Origin: Clostridium sp. UBA4548
Lineage (GTDB): Bacteria; Bacillota; Clostridia; Clostridiales; Clostridiaceae
NCBI RefSeq assembly: GCF_002387895.1
Contig: NZ_DGLI01000026.1
Coordinates: forward strand, 18,492-82,491
Length of the DNA: 64,000 bases
Reading direction: 5' to 3'
The notes below the pieces were generated by a model that searched no databases, was not told the DNA's origin, and saw only the letters and a list, made by a program, of their open reading frames with translations. Below are positions 15,850 through 25,029 of this stretch, in pieces (the stretch's first letter is position 1; each line of letters opens with the position of its first letter). The position numbers and the translations under genes were made by a program.

Positions 15850-16296
15850 ATGAAAAAATCCATGAAATTGCTAATGCAATTTAAGTTTGTATGGGGACTT
15901 TTCTATGCTGCAGCTATTATAATTTATACTATTGTAAATATGCTCCTAGGGAACTCCTCTATGGAATTCATAGTGGTATGGCAATTGATGATTTTAACTA
16001 TTGTGCTAGTGCTGATTCAGTATTTAATTTTCGGTGAATTCACTTTAAATAATGTTTCTATGAAGGGAAAGTTCCTAATTCATTTTATACTCTGCTATGC
16101 AATAATACTATTGTTTTTAAATATGTTTCAGTGGATAAATGTACAAAACATCTCTTCCTTAGGACTTTACACTGGAGGCTACACACTTTTTTACCTTGGA
16201 ATACTTAATTCACTTCACATATATTATAAACTAACAGGAGAAGAGCTGAATAGTAAGCTTGCAATGTATAAACAAAGTAAAAATTTAAAAAAATAA
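15850..16296 (+). CDS. DUF3021 membrane protein (LytTR partner)
   Basis: This 148-residue protein has four predicted membrane helices (about residues 10-32, 40-62, 75-97, 105-125) and a short basic tail. DUF3021 proteins are encoded next to LytTR regulators and in streptococcal LytTR regulatory systems act as membrane inhibitors of the regulator. That role is inferred here from the gene pair. The ribosome binding site is AAAGGAGTGATTGT. It lies 186 bases before an ABC exporter. Confidence 0.85.
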   Translation: MKKSMKLLMQFKFVWGLFYAAAIIIYTIVNMLLGNSSMEFIVVWQLMILTIVLVLIQYLIFGEFTLNNVSMKGKFLIHFILCYAIILLFLNMFQWINVQNISSLGLYTGGYTLFYLGILNSLHIYYKLTGEELNSKLAMYKQSKNLKK

Positions 16297-16482
16297 GATA
16301 TTTTTAACTAAAGCTATACTTTAATGTACAGATTACCAAAGTGCAAATGCATTTTATCATAACCATAAAGCCATAAGGGAACCAAGGTAGGCTCTATGTA
16401 AAAGTTAAGTCTTGGCTTTAGTTCTCAAAAAATATAGTAATAATGAAAATAATCATAGTTCTCATAGTATGGAGGGATTATT

Positions 16483-17367
16483 ATGAATGTTATAGAAATT
16501 AAAAATTTAACTAAAACCTACGGAAAAAGCCGTGGTATAGATGGAGTTACCCTATCTATAAAACAGGGTGAAATTTACGGATTTATTGGTCCTAATGGAG
16601 CTGGTAAGTCGACCACTATAAAGGTGCTTTTAAACCTAATCTTTCCTAATAGTGGAGAAGCTAAAATCTTTGGCTTAGACTGTGTTACGAATACAACTAA
16701 AATTAAAGAAGATTTAGGCTATGTACCAAGTGAGGTTAGATATTATGATGATGTAAAGGTTGGGGAAATAATTAACTATGCCAAAACCTTTAAGAAAAAC
16801 ATTGATGAAGAATATGTGGATCACTTAATTAAAACCTTTGATGTGGATTTAAATAAAAAGATTTTTGAATTATCCCTAGGAAATAAAAAGAAAGTAGCAC
16901 TAATTCAAGCTTTTATCCATAAGCCTAAACTTTTAATTTTAGACGAGCCTACTAACGGACTTGATCCATTAATTCAACAAAAGCTATTCACTGAGCTGAT
17001 AGACCTTAAAAATTCAGGTTCAACTATTTTCTTATCTAGTCACAACTTAACGGAAGTAGAAGAGTTTTGTGACAGGGTAGCCATAATAAAAGAGGGTAAA
17101 ATCATTGAAGTTAAAAATATTGAAGAGTTTGCAAATAAAAAGGTTAAAAGAATCACCCTAAAGCTTTCTCAAAATCTTTCTGAAGAAGTTAAAACTCTAG
17201 GTGGAGAAATTCTTGAATTTAAAGATAATGTAATGGTCTTTAATTACAATGGGAACATTACTAAGCTTCTTTCCCTTTTAGTTAAATATCCTGTGGAAGA
17301 TCTAATCATTGAGGAAAAGAAACTTTCAGAAGTATTTATGGCTTATTATGAAATGGAGGGGAAATAA
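16483..17367 (+). CDS. ABC-2 exporter ATP-binding protein (BcrA-like)
   Basis: This 294-residue ATPase has Walker A GPNGAGKST near residue 40, signature LSLGNKKKVAL near 135, Walker B LLILDEPTNGLD near 155 and switch LSSHN near 190. The signature LSLGN (rather than LSGGQ) is common in bacitracin-type BcrA ATPases. The stop is immediately followed by the permease ATG. Likely roles are bacteriocin or lipid-active antibiotic export, or cell-surface stress response. The ribosome binding site is GGAGGGATTATT. Confidence 0.9.
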   Translation: MNVIEIKNLTKTYGKSRGIDGVTLSIKQGEIYGFIGPNGAGKSTTIKVLLNLIFPNSGEAKIFGLDCVTNTTKIKEDLGYVPSEVRYYDDVKVGEIINYAKTFKKNIDEEYVDHLIKTFDVDLNKKIFELSLGNKKKVALIQAFIHKPKLLILDEPTNGLDPLIQQKLFTELIDLKNSGSTIFLSSHNLTEVEEFCDRVAIIKEGKIIEVKNIEEFANKKVKRITLKLSQNLSEEVKTLGGEILEFKDNVMVFNYNGNITKLLSLLVKYPVEDLIIEEKKLSEVFMAYYEMEGK

Positions 17368-18183
17368 ATGAATATGTTTAAAATGGACCTAAAAAGAGGC
17401 TTAAAACCTTTAGCCATATGGAGCATTGTTTGTGTTCTACTAATTATCTTGTTTATGTCCATGTTCCCTTCAATGAAAGATAGTGGCATGCAAGAGCTTG
17501 TTAACACTAAAATGGATGCCATGCCTAAAGCCCTTCTTGAAGCTTTTAACTTAGAGAATATGCCTGATTTTTCAAAGCTTAACGAGTATTTTGCTTATGT
17601 ATTTCAATATATAGTAATTGCTGGTTCTATCTATGGTGGTATTTTAGGCTCTAAAGCCTTAATCAAGGAAGAAAGCGAAGGAACAATTGAATTTCTTTAC
17701 GCTCAACCCGTGAGTAGAACTAAAATTGTTACTATGAAAATCTTATCTTCTGTGGTTATATTCTATTTATTTGTAATGGTAATGGCTCTTGCTTCAATAG
17801 GAATTTCTCTACTTGTGAAACCAGAGGATTTAAAAGTAATAGATTTAGTAATGGATATGAAGCTTTTATTTGGTGGTTTCTTCTTAATAGGTTTAGTATT
17901 TATGTCTATAGGTTTTTTAATATCAGTGGTAATAAATAACTTAAGACTAGCAATGCCAATATCTACTGGAATATTTTTTACTACTTATCTACTTGGAACC
18001 TTCTCTGGTATGATAGGTAACTTAGAATTCTTAAAATACTTTTCTCCATTCCACTATGCAGTGCCATCGGAGTTGCTTAAAAACGGTTTTCAAACTTCAA
18101 ATATAGCAATATCTATAGTTATTATAATAGTAACTATTGCTTCAACTTACTTTATTTATAGAAAAAAAGACTTTATAATTTAA
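17368..18183 (+). CDS. ABC-2 exporter permease
   Basis: This 271-residue protein has six hydrophobic segments. It includes the ABC-2 gating block EESEGTIEFLYAQPVSRTKI after the second helix, which is typical of permeases with ATPase partners such as BcrA. It directly abuts the ATPase gene (zero intergenic bases), so the pair is cotranslated. A strong terminator follows at 18294. It is probably controlled by the upstream LytTR/DUF3021 pair; that is inference from gene order. Confidence 0.85.
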   Translation: MNMFKMDLKRGLKPLAIWSIVCVLLIILFMSMFPSMKDSGMQELVNTKMDAMPKALLEAFNLENMPDFSKLNEYFAYVFQYIVIAGSIYGGILGSKALIKEESEGTIEFLYAQPVSRTKIVTMKILSSVVIFYLFVMVMALASIGISLLVKPEDLKVIDLVMDMKLLFGGFFLIGLVFMSIGFLISVVINNLRLAMPISTGIFFTTYLLGTFSGMIGNLEFLKYFSPFHYAVPSELLKNGFQTSNIAISIVIIIVTIASTYFIYRKKDFII

Positions 18184-18293
18184 CACAACTTTTATAAACT
18201 CAAGTCTATGGACTTCAATATGTGACAATCTAAAACTGCATCCAAAGTTGTTAGCTATATGCAGTTTATTGCTATTTTGATATGGAATTTAAA

Positions 18294-18330
18294 GCCCTAT
18301 AAGTTTTAGTTACTTATAGGGCCTTTTATA
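18294..18330 (+). terminator. Intrinsic terminator after ABC permease
   Basis: GCCCTATAAG pairs perfectly with CTTATAGGGC (10 bp, 9-base loop), followed by CTTTTATATTATTATTTTTTT. Confidence 0.9.
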
Positions 18331-18385
18331 TTATTATTTTTTTATTTTTTCATTACATTATAATTAGCTTGAAAACTTGTAGGAA

Positions 18386-18598
18386 TTAGCTCCACATATC
18401 CTTTGTTAGTTCTTCGATTTCTTTTATTCTTTTTTCCGTTTCCTTTTGATTTATATTATATGTGTTGCCTTGCTTTTCAATTATATCCCCTTCATGAGGC
18501 TTTCCAACAATAAGGTTTCTTGCAATATTATGCATGTTTCCTTCTTGATCTTCGCAAACTGCAAAGTTACCTTCAAATCTATCTATTATAAACTTCAT
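18386..18598 (-). CDS. DUF3006 protein
   Basis: This 70-residue protein begins MKFIIDRFEGNFAVCEDQEG, the DUF3006 signature (a small beta-barrel: IDRFEGxxAVxE), and ends with a charged helix RIKEIEELTKDMW. DUF3006 genes very often follow secreted ComEC-like metallo-beta-lactamase genes, exactly as here (12 bases downstream of 18611-19900). Its function is unknown; the steady pairing suggests it helps or regulates that enzyme. The ribosome binding site is AAAGGAGGATATT. Confidence 0.85.
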   Translation of the reverse strand: MKFIIDRFEGNFAVCEDQEGNMHNIARNLIVGKPHEGDIIEKQGNTYNINQKETEKRIKEIEELTKDMWS

Positions 18599-18610
18599 AA
18601 TATCCTCCTT

Positions 18611-19900
18611 TTAACTTACACATTTGTCACAAGGATCTGATTTTGGGTTAGAAGAAAATGCTCCTTCATTTATGGTCTTACTCCTTGATAAAGTTGAACA
18701 GTTTTTATCATAGTGATAGGATTTGCCATTTGGTGTCCAATACACTATTCTATTTGAACTTGATGATACTGAAGCAGGAGTAGTTATACTGCTCTCCGCC
18801 TTTGAGCTTGGTGCTGTGTCTGAGGTACTTTGTTGCTGGCTGCTAGCCACTGCACTATCTTCCTTTTCTTCATAAGAGCTCTTATCACTTGAACCAGTTG
18901 AATTTCCAAAACCATTGTAAGTTCCTGGCTTAGTATTAAACGTTACTGCATTCCCATCACTAGTTGCAACTATAGTGCCACTCTCATCAGTTCTATATAC
19001 TGGTATACCTTTGCCTTTTAACCTATCTAAAATATTTTGCTTTGGATGTCCGTAGGAGTTATCTTTTCCTACAGAAATCACAGCATACTTAGGATTTATT
19101 TTGTTTAAAAATTCTGAAGTTGTAGAACTATTACTTCCATGGTGCCCAATCTTTAAAACTGTAGAAGACACATCAAAGCCCTTAGCTATTATTTCCTTTT
19201 CAGGCACATCTTCTGCATCTCCTGTTAAAAGAAAAGAAGTATTTCCAAAGGCTATTTTAACCACTATTGAGTAATTATTTAAATCCTCATAGCTTGAGCC
19301 ATTTGGGGATAAAATTGTTACAGTTGCGTCTCCTAATTTAAAGCTTTCTCCTGGCTTAGGAGCTGTAAAACTTAGCCCCTTGTTTTTTGCCGCATTAACA
19401 ACATCTGTAAAGGTTTTAGTATTTGAAGTTACCTTTGGCATATATAACTTTCCAACCTTGAAGGAGTTTATAACGTAATCCAGTCCTCCAATATGATCCT
19501 CATGAGGATGAGTTCCAATTAAAAAATCAACATTTTTTATTCCTTGCTTTTGTAAATAATCCTTAACTAGGTTTCCATCGTCATTATTTCCTGCATCTAC
19601 AACCAAAACCTTATCGCCTTGTTGAATTAATATGGAGTCCGCTTGCCCTACATCAATAAAGTGGACCTTTAGCTCACCCTTTACTGCTGTACTTCCATTT
19701 GCTGAAGCTGGGTTGGTTACACTATTACTATCACCTTCAGGTGCATTGTTTTCATTTTTACTATCTCCCTGAGTTTGTACGGCATCTCCTGTTTTATTCT
19801 TTGTTGTTCCACCATTAGCACACCCACTAAAGCCAAATAATGCGATAATTAAAAAGGCAATAAGAGTAATACTACTTATGTTTTCTCTTAACTTATTCAT
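18611..19900 (-). CDS. Secreted ComEC-like MBL-fold lipoprotein with C-terminal Cys/His module
   Basis: This 429-residue protein has a signal peptide with lipobox FSGC (Cys 27), a low-complexity Ser/Asn/Thr linker to about residue 75, and then an MBL domain (75-330). The MBL domain shows HFIDVGQADSILI, GTHPHEDHIGG, LLTGDAE and IGHHGS, as in ComEC/Rec2-type extracellular hydrolases. A second Ser-rich linker leads to a C-terminal module (385-429) with Tyr-His-x3-Cys and a final PCxxC, a motif also seen at the ends of secreted nucleases. It is expected to be membrane-anchored outside the cell and may act on nucleic acid. DUF3006 follows. Confidence 0.87.
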   Translation of the reverse strand: MNKLRENISSITLIAFLIIALFGFSGCANGGTTKNKTGDAVQTQGDSKNENNAPEGDSNSVTNPASANGSTAVKGELKVHFIDVGQADSILIQQGDKVLVVDAGNNDDGNLVKDYLQKQGIKNVDFLIGTHPHEDHIGGLDYVINSFKVGKLYMPKVTSNTKTFTDVVNAAKNKGLSFTAPKPGESFKLGDATVTILSPNGSSYEDLNNYSIVVKIAFGNTSFLLTGDAEDVPEKEIIAKGFDVSSTVLKIGHHGSNSSTTSEFLNKINPKYAVISVGKDNSYGHPKQNILDRLKGKGIPVYRTDESGTIVATSDGNAVTFNTKPGTYNGFGNSTGSSDKSSYEEKEDSAVASSQQQSTSDTAPSSKAESSITTPASVSSSSNRIVYWTPNGKSYHYDKNCSTLSRSKTINEGAFSSNPKSDPCDKCVS

Positions 19901-20093
19901 CTAAAATCCCTCCTACATTTATTATTTCTACAACCTATGGTTCTATCCTTTAGGTAATTTTTTGAAAATCTTGCTATATTAAAAATCATAATAATTATTC
20001 TAGGAGGTAAGGAACATAATATCTTACTTAGCCCATATCCCTCTCCACAATCATAAATACGTTACTACCTATTAAAGGTGCTAAAAGTATAAC

Positions 20094-20122
20094 AAAAACC
20101 AGGTATGGTTGTCCACACCTGG
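20094..20122 (-). terminator. Terminator for the small membrane protein gene
   Basis: Read leftward, CCAGGTGTGG pairs with CCATACCTGG (one mismatch) around ACAA, followed by TTTTTGTT. It closes the 20256-20492 transcript. The rest of 19901-20255 shows no gene. Confidence 0.8.
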
Positions 20123-20255
20123 CCCAAAAGAATCTATCTAACTATCATGCACCTTAAAAATTATAGGAAAGTGCATATATAACCGCCTATAATAACTACT
20201 ATATTTTTATAAACACATGTCCTATAAATATACTAACTTTTTCTTTTCTAAACTT

Positions 20256-20492
20256 CTACCACCAACATCCGCAACCCAAGCCACCGAATAAGAAGAATAA
20301 TAAGAAAAGTAAACCTAAGTCTTCAAATCCTGTGTTACAATTATTACCACATTGTGGGCTCACTCCTGAATATCCTGGATTGTAATTATTGAAACTAGCA
20401 GTATTAAATCCTTCATTACTACTGAATCTTCTTAGTAATTCTCTTCCTTCTGGAGAGCTTAGCAGATTTTTCAAAGCTTGTGCTTCTGTCAT
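20256..20492 (-). CDS. Small Cys/Gly-ended membrane protein, unknown
   Basis: This 78-residue protein has an N-terminal charged helix (MTEAQALKNLLSSPEGRELLRRF), an Asn/Gly/Ser-rich middle with two cysteines (CGNNCN), and a hydrophobic tail FEDLGLLFLLFFLFGGLGCG ending CWW. Similar short proteins with a hydrophobic GGxGCGCW tail occur in spore formers, where some are spore or coat components; I cannot assign a name. The ATG is preceded by AGGGGTGATTAGA. It has its own terminator at 20094. Confidence 0.6.
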   Translation of the reverse strand: MTEAQALKNLLSSPEGRELLRRFSSNEGFNTASFNNYNPGYSGVSPQCGNNCNTGFEDLGLLFLLFFLFGGLGCGCWW

Positions 20493-20501
20493 TCTAATCA
20501 C

Positions 20502-20946
20502 CCCTAATAAATTTTAAGTAAAAGCGGTCATTAAAACAAAGCAACATTACTTTATTTCATAGTAACCAACCTTTACTTAAGTAAAGATAATACTGCCTAA
20601 TATTATACTATGTAGCTTGTACACTTTTGTTAATAAAATATAAGAATGTTTCACAGGAAACATATGGAAATTATTCCATATAAATCAACCACATTTTATT
20701 TTTTCATTAGAAACCATTAGTAAAATTTTGGTATAATAATTATATATGTACTTAAAGTTTAACTTTAACTTATGTGCAAGTCTAACTTGCTTCTCTTTAA
20801 GATTCTAGTGATAAATACATAAACTAGCCCTTAATTAAGGGAATCATGCCTTTTCGTAATTACGAATTAATTTAGTACTATTTCAACTTGTACATTAAAA
20901 TTTTATGTTAATATGCTGGAAATTTATATTTAGAAAGGAGTCTATA
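20502..20946. other. 445-base spacer with palindrome
   Basis: This region holds a perfect 16-base palindrome CTTTACTTAAGTAAAG at 20571-20586, about 80 bases upstream of the small membrane gene, which could be an operator. A possible extended -10 (TGGTATAAT near 20735) could drive patB with a long leader. No ORF is seen. Confidence 0.4.
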
Positions 20947-22122
20947 ATGAAGTATAATTTCGATTCTTTTATAAACAGAAGGGGTACTAACTCTTTAAAG
21001 TGGGATTATATTAATTCTATATTTAATAAGGAAGATTTAATTCCCCTTTGGGTAGCAGATATGGATTTTAAGTGCGCTGAACCTATAACAAAAGCCATTG
21101 AAGAAAGGGTAAAGCATGGTATTTTTGGATACACTGGAAAACCAGAATCCTATTATAATTCAATAATTAGCTGGATGAAAAAAAGACATGGTTGGGAGAT
21201 AAAAAAACCTTGGATTTCTCATAGTCCTGGTATTGTGCCTGCAATAAATATGTGTGTGCTTGCATATTCAAATCCTGGTGATAGAATTTTAGTTCAATGC
21301 CCAGTTTATTATCCTTTCTTTTCTGCCATTGAAAATCATGGAAGAGTATTGGTAAATAGCTCTCTAAAATTAGTTAACGAGAAGTATTACATGGACTTTA
21401 AAGATCTTGAAGACAAATTTAAAACTGGAATTAAACTTATGATTTTATGCAATCCTCATAACCCGGTTGGTAGAGTATGGTCTCTAGAAGAACTTAAACT
21501 TTTAGGAGATTTGTGTGTAAAATATGATGTCACTATTATTTCTGATGAAATACACTCAGACTTAATTTACCCTTTTTACAAGCACATTTCAATTGCATCA
21601 ATTTCAGAAGAATTGGCGCTTAAAACTGTTACTTGTACAGCTCCTAGTAAAACCTTTAATATAGCTGGCCTTGCTACCGCTACTCTAATAATTCCAAATC
21701 AGGAGCTATTAAATAAATATAATACAGTGCTTAATAATCTCGGAATATCTATGTGTAATACTTTTGGAGTAACAGCCCTTGAGGCTGCTTATACCTATGG
21801 TGAAGATTGGCTTGAAGAGCTACTCATTTATCTACAAGGCAACATGAGCTTTTTAGACCACTTTCTTAAAACGCGCATTCCAAAAATCAAATTGATTCCT
21901 CCTGAGGGAACCTATCTTGCATGGCTAGATTGCAGAGATTTGAATCTTAATGATGAAGAACTTAAGAACTTTATGATTAGTAAGGCTGGGGTTGGATTAA
22001 ATAATGGACTTGAATTTGGGTGTGGTGGCGAAGGCTTTCAAAGAATGAATGTGGCTTGTTCTAGAAGAATTTTAGAGAAAGCTTTAATTAAAATAGAACA
22101 AGCAGTAAATAATATGGATTAA
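20947..22122 (+). CDS. patB: MalY/PatB family C-S lyase / aminotransferase
   Basis: This 391-residue PLP enzyme of fold type I opens with MKYNFDSFINRRGTNSLKWD, followed by LWVADMDF, the PatB/MalY hallmark. PLP contacts are CNPHNPVGRVW near residue 165 and SDEIHSDL near 198, and the Schiff-base lysine is in TAPSKTFNIAGL near 230. PatB enzymes split cystathionine or cysteine conjugates to thiols, pyruvate and ammonia. The ATG follows AGAAAGGAGTCTATA; an ATG 14 codons upstream is ignored. It is a single gene with its own terminator at 22203. Confidence 0.92.
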   Translation: MKYNFDSFINRRGTNSLKWDYINSIFNKEDLIPLWVADMDFKCAEPITKAIEERVKHGIFGYTGKPESYYNSIISWMKKRHGWEIKKPWISHSPGIVPAINMCVLAYSNPGDRILVQCPVYYPFFSAIENHGRVLVNSSLKLVNEKYYMDFKDLEDKFKTGIKLMILCNPHNPVGRVWSLEELKLLGDLCVKYDVTIISDEIHSDLIYPFYKHISIASISEELALKTVTCTAPSKTFNIAGLATATLIIPNQELLNKYNTVLNNLGISMCNTFGVTALEAAYTYGEDWLEELLIYLQGNMSFLDHFLKTRIPKIKLIPPEGTYLAWLDCRDLNLNDEELKNFMISKAGVGLNNGLEFGCGGEGFQRMNVACSRRILEKALIKIEQAVNNMD

Positions 22123-22202
22123 TACGTTTACATTTACGCCTTCTAGTGTCTTATAAAATGTTAGTCAATCTAAATTAACCATATTTAAATAGAGTATATT
22201 AT

Positions 22203-22241
22203 AGATGCACAGGAGTATGTTTCTCCTTTGCATCTTATTTT
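22203..22241 (+). terminator. Terminator after patB
   Basis: AGATGCA-AGGAG pairs with CTCCT-TGCATCT around a short loop, followed by TATTTTTAATC. Confidence 0.85.
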
Positions 22242-22263
22242 TAATCTATTAAAAGCACACTCT

Positions 22264-23319
22264 TTAAAAACTTCCTCCTCTCTTTATTAATGTCTCAACC
22301 ACTCTTTCTAGATTTAATAATCCATAGCCCAAATAGTCATCTCTACCTTTTTCACCTAAATCTGTAGATGTACTTTTAAGAATTTCTTCTATTTCTTCTG
22401 GCTGAAGTTTAGGATTAATCCCCTTCATTAACCCTACAGCAGCTGAAACCATAGGTGCAGAGTAGGATGTGCCACTATCTACAACCCTTTCACTATCTCC
22501 ACTAAAAACTAAAAGTTTATCTCCTGGAGCAACCAGGTCAAGTTCCCTTCCAAAGGCTGAACCACCTTTTTCTCCCCAAAGTGCTCTATTATTGTTTATA
22601 TCTGTTGAACCCACTGCTATAACATTTTTTAGCTTAGCACTATAATTAGTAATTTCCTTATTGTCATTGCCTGCTACAGTTACAAAGGTTATGCCATAAG
22701 AAGCTGCTCTATTAATAGCTGCCTCCAGTTCTCTTTTAAGCTTTTTTACTTCTTCATTATCTTCATGTTTAAAAGTTATAACACTGCTAAAATTAATTGC
22801 TGCTATGTTTAACTTTTCCTCTAAAACATAATGGTCAATTATATCATTAATGGCATAAGTTAGCCTTGTTACATCAGATTCTCCACTAGCCTCAGATATT
22901 TTGTATTGTATAGTCATTATGGGTTGAGACAAGCTATATGCTTCATTATTATTAATTCCCAAATCATAAATTATCTCATCACAAACAAACTGAACTTCTG
23001 TACCATGATTAATTCCTACCTGGTAGCTAGTCCACGGATTTTTATGATACTCTCCCCAAGCGGGTACACATCTAGTACCATACACATATTTTCCTTCATT
23101 TTGCCTTTTATATTTATAATCAATGCCTGAATCTAATATGACAATATAAGAGCTTTCAAGCTTCCTATTCTTTAATAACTTAGCAGCCTGAGCAGTCTTT
23201 ATTTTATTCTTATAATACAAATTATCCCTTAAGGAACTTGTTTTATAGCCAGACATAGTAGCTGTAACCATCATAGCAATTATAAGCAACATTAGCTTTT
23301 TATTTATAACACCACCCAA
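22264..23319 (-). CDS. Subtilisin-like S8 serine protease
   Basis: This subtilase of about 351 residues has a single N-terminal hydrophobic signal or anchor (KKLMLLIIAMMVTATMSG). The catalytic triad is visible: Asp in VILDSGID (~63), His in NHGTEVQF (~105) and Ser in SGTSYSAPMV (~283); the oxyanion Asn is in VAGNDN (~210). There is almost no propeptide and no C-terminal domain, so it is a minimal secreted subtilase. I chose TTG at 23319, seven bases after AAAGGGG; an ATG at 23385 with a weak AGGAA site would add 22 basic residues before the signal. The substrate is unknown. Confidence 0.85.
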   Translation of the reverse strand: MGGVINKKLMLLIIAMMVTATMSGYKTSSLRDNLYYKNKIKTAQAAKLLKNRKLESSYIVILDSGIDYKYKRQNEGKYVYGTRCVPAWGEYHKNPWTSYQVGINHGTEVQFVCDEIIYDLGINNNEAYSLSQPIMTIQYKISEASGESDVTRLTYAINDIIDHYVLEEKLNIAAINFSSVITFKHEDNEEVKKLKRELEAAINRAASYGITFVTVAGNDNKEITNYSAKLKNVIAVGSTDINNNRALWGEKGGSAFGRELDLVAPGDKLLVFSGDSERVVDSGTSYSAPMVSAAVGLMKGINPKLQPEEIEEILKSTSTDLGEKGRDDYLGYGLLNLERVVETLIKRGGSF

Positions 23320-23727
23320 TTGCAAACCCCTTTCAAAATGAACTTTAATCAAATATACTTTACTTTTATTAAGTATCTTTGACATTTCTAAGAATTCCTA
23401 AACGAATTTGTCTTAGTCTTTTAGAGTAAGTTTTATGTTACCAAGTCTTCTGTAAGTGATGAAAGACATACTTCTGTAAAAGTCAAAATATCCATTTACT
23501 TACCAATACTAAGTATATTATTTCATATGGGGAAAAATTATAGATTAGCTTTTTTCTTTTATTTTTAAAGTTAAAATCCTCCCTAGAAATCTTCTTGGTT
23601 TTCCCATAAGTTCTTATAAACCTATAGAATTAACCTAAAAAACTTTCTAGATTTATACTGCATAACAGTTTCTTTGAAGCATTCATAAGCATAGTATATA
23701 AGTACAGTATGTTTTGGGAGGTTTTTA
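23320..23727. other. Spacer upstream of subtilase and repeat protein
   Basis: This divergent intergenic region, about 340 to 400 bases depending on the subtilase start, presumably carries both promoters. I saw no ORF, riboswitch motif or strong hairpin. Confidence 0.4.
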
Positions 23728-24738
23728 TTGTTGGCAACAAGCAATAAGAATAATTTATCTAAATGCTCTAGTTTTTCAACATCTTCAAATACTGATATAA
23801 ACTACAAGGAAAAATTCAATTGTAATTTAGATTGTAAGCGGATAGATGTTAGTGGTACATGGATTACTGGTTGGAAAGGAGCTCCAGTTAAAATGTACTT
23901 GTTACAAGAAGGTAATTTGGTTACTGGTACTTATGAGTTCAATAATGGAAAAGTATTAGGAGTTTTAAATGGCAATATTTTAGAAGGGGCTTGGGTTGAG
24001 CTGGATAGTGTAGGCAATTTTCGCTTTGCCTTCTTTGATAATGGTATTCGCTTTGAAGGCAATTGGGGTTATGGTAAAGATGCAACAGGAGGAGGAATTT
24101 GGTACGGTAGGAAAATTCAAGAGGAAGCCTTTGATATAACAGGAGTTTGGGATAGTAATTATAGCAGAATGTATCTTGAACAAAGAGATAATACAGTTGT
24201 AGGGAAATATGATAAAAATAATGGACGTATGGAAGGGGTTTTAGAAGGTAATATTTTAACTGGCAATTGGTTCGAAAGTAGGTTCAAAATTGGCTCCTTT
24301 GACACCGCTGGGAGATTTAGGCTTACTTTCAACACTCTCAATACCTTTACTGGAAGTCGAGGGTCTAAGGATAGCATAAATAATGAAGGTCCTTGGACAG
24401 GAAAAAAGATAGGTACTTTAAGTTCCTTTGCCAGTGAAGAAATCACTATAGATACTACTGGAACTTGGAATACAAACTTTAATACAATGTACCTGAGGCA
24501 AACAGGCTTCAACGTCAGTGGAGAGTTTGAATTTAATAATGGAAAACTACTAGGTGTTATTTACGGAGATACAATGACAGGAAACTGGTACCAAGATATT
24601 GACAATGATGGTATCTATAATATCATTGGCACTTTTATATTTGTTTTCTCTAGGGACAATACTTCCTTCAAAGGAACTTGGGGATATGGTGAAAGCCCTT
24701 CTGATGGTGGTCTATGGAATGGTGTTAGAGTAGCTTAA
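23728..24738 (+). CDS. Protein of three tandem ~95-residue beta repeats, unknown
   Basis: This 336-residue protein starts with TTG behind GGGAGGTTTTTA. After about 38 Ser/Asn-rich residues come three repeats at 40-130, 136-227 and 241-335. Each repeat follows the scheme TGTW-x-MYLxQ-x-VxGxYExNNGKxxGVL-GNxLxGNW-(GxFRxxF)-FxGxxG-GGxWxG. The regular Trp/Gly strand pattern suggests small beta-barrels of lipocalin or avidin type; that fold is inference. There is no signal peptide or anchor, so the location is uncertain. I do not recognise a named family. Confidence 0.7.
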   Translation: MLATSNKNNLSKCSSFSTSSNTDINYKEKFNCNLDCKRIDVSGTWITGWKGAPVKMYLLQEGNLVTGTYEFNNGKVLGVLNGNILEGAWVELDSVGNFRFAFFDNGIRFEGNWGYGKDATGGGIWYGRKIQEEAFDITGVWDSNYSRMYLEQRDNTVVGKYDKNNGRMEGVLEGNILTGNWFESRFKIGSFDTAGRFRLTFNTLNTFTGSRGSKDSINNEGPWTGKKIGTLSSFASEEITIDTTGTWNTNFNTMYLRQTGFNVSGEFEFNNGKLLGVIYGDTMTGNWYQDIDNDGIYNIIGTFIFVFSRDNTSFKGTWGYGESPSDGGLWNGVRVA

Positions 24739-24922
24739 GTGTAGTAAATATTTAGTGTCTTTTAAAAGTTACCTATTTTATAAAAAGCTACCCAATTTCT
24801 ATGATGAAAAAACATGTCAAGCTCTGAAACCCGCATAAATACTGTATATTCTTATCTTTATATAAATTCATAAAGATTTATTCCTGTATTCATAACCCTT
24901 TATAGTTTCTATTTTTCACTAA

Positions 24923-24955
24923 AAAGACCTTTAGCCAGAGGCTTAAGGTCTTTCT
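24923..24955. terminator. Bidirectional terminator
   Basis: AAAGACCTT-AGCC pairs with GGCT-AAGGTCTTT over 13 bp around a 3-4 base loop, A-rich before and T-rich after. It serves the repeat protein gene and possibly the leftward DUF1450-like gene. Confidence 0.88.
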
Positions 24956-25029
24956 ACTAATATATTAACTATTATCTAATTTAATTTTAATACATTTCTT
25001 GGCTTAAAAACTTCCTGTTCTATTGCCAC

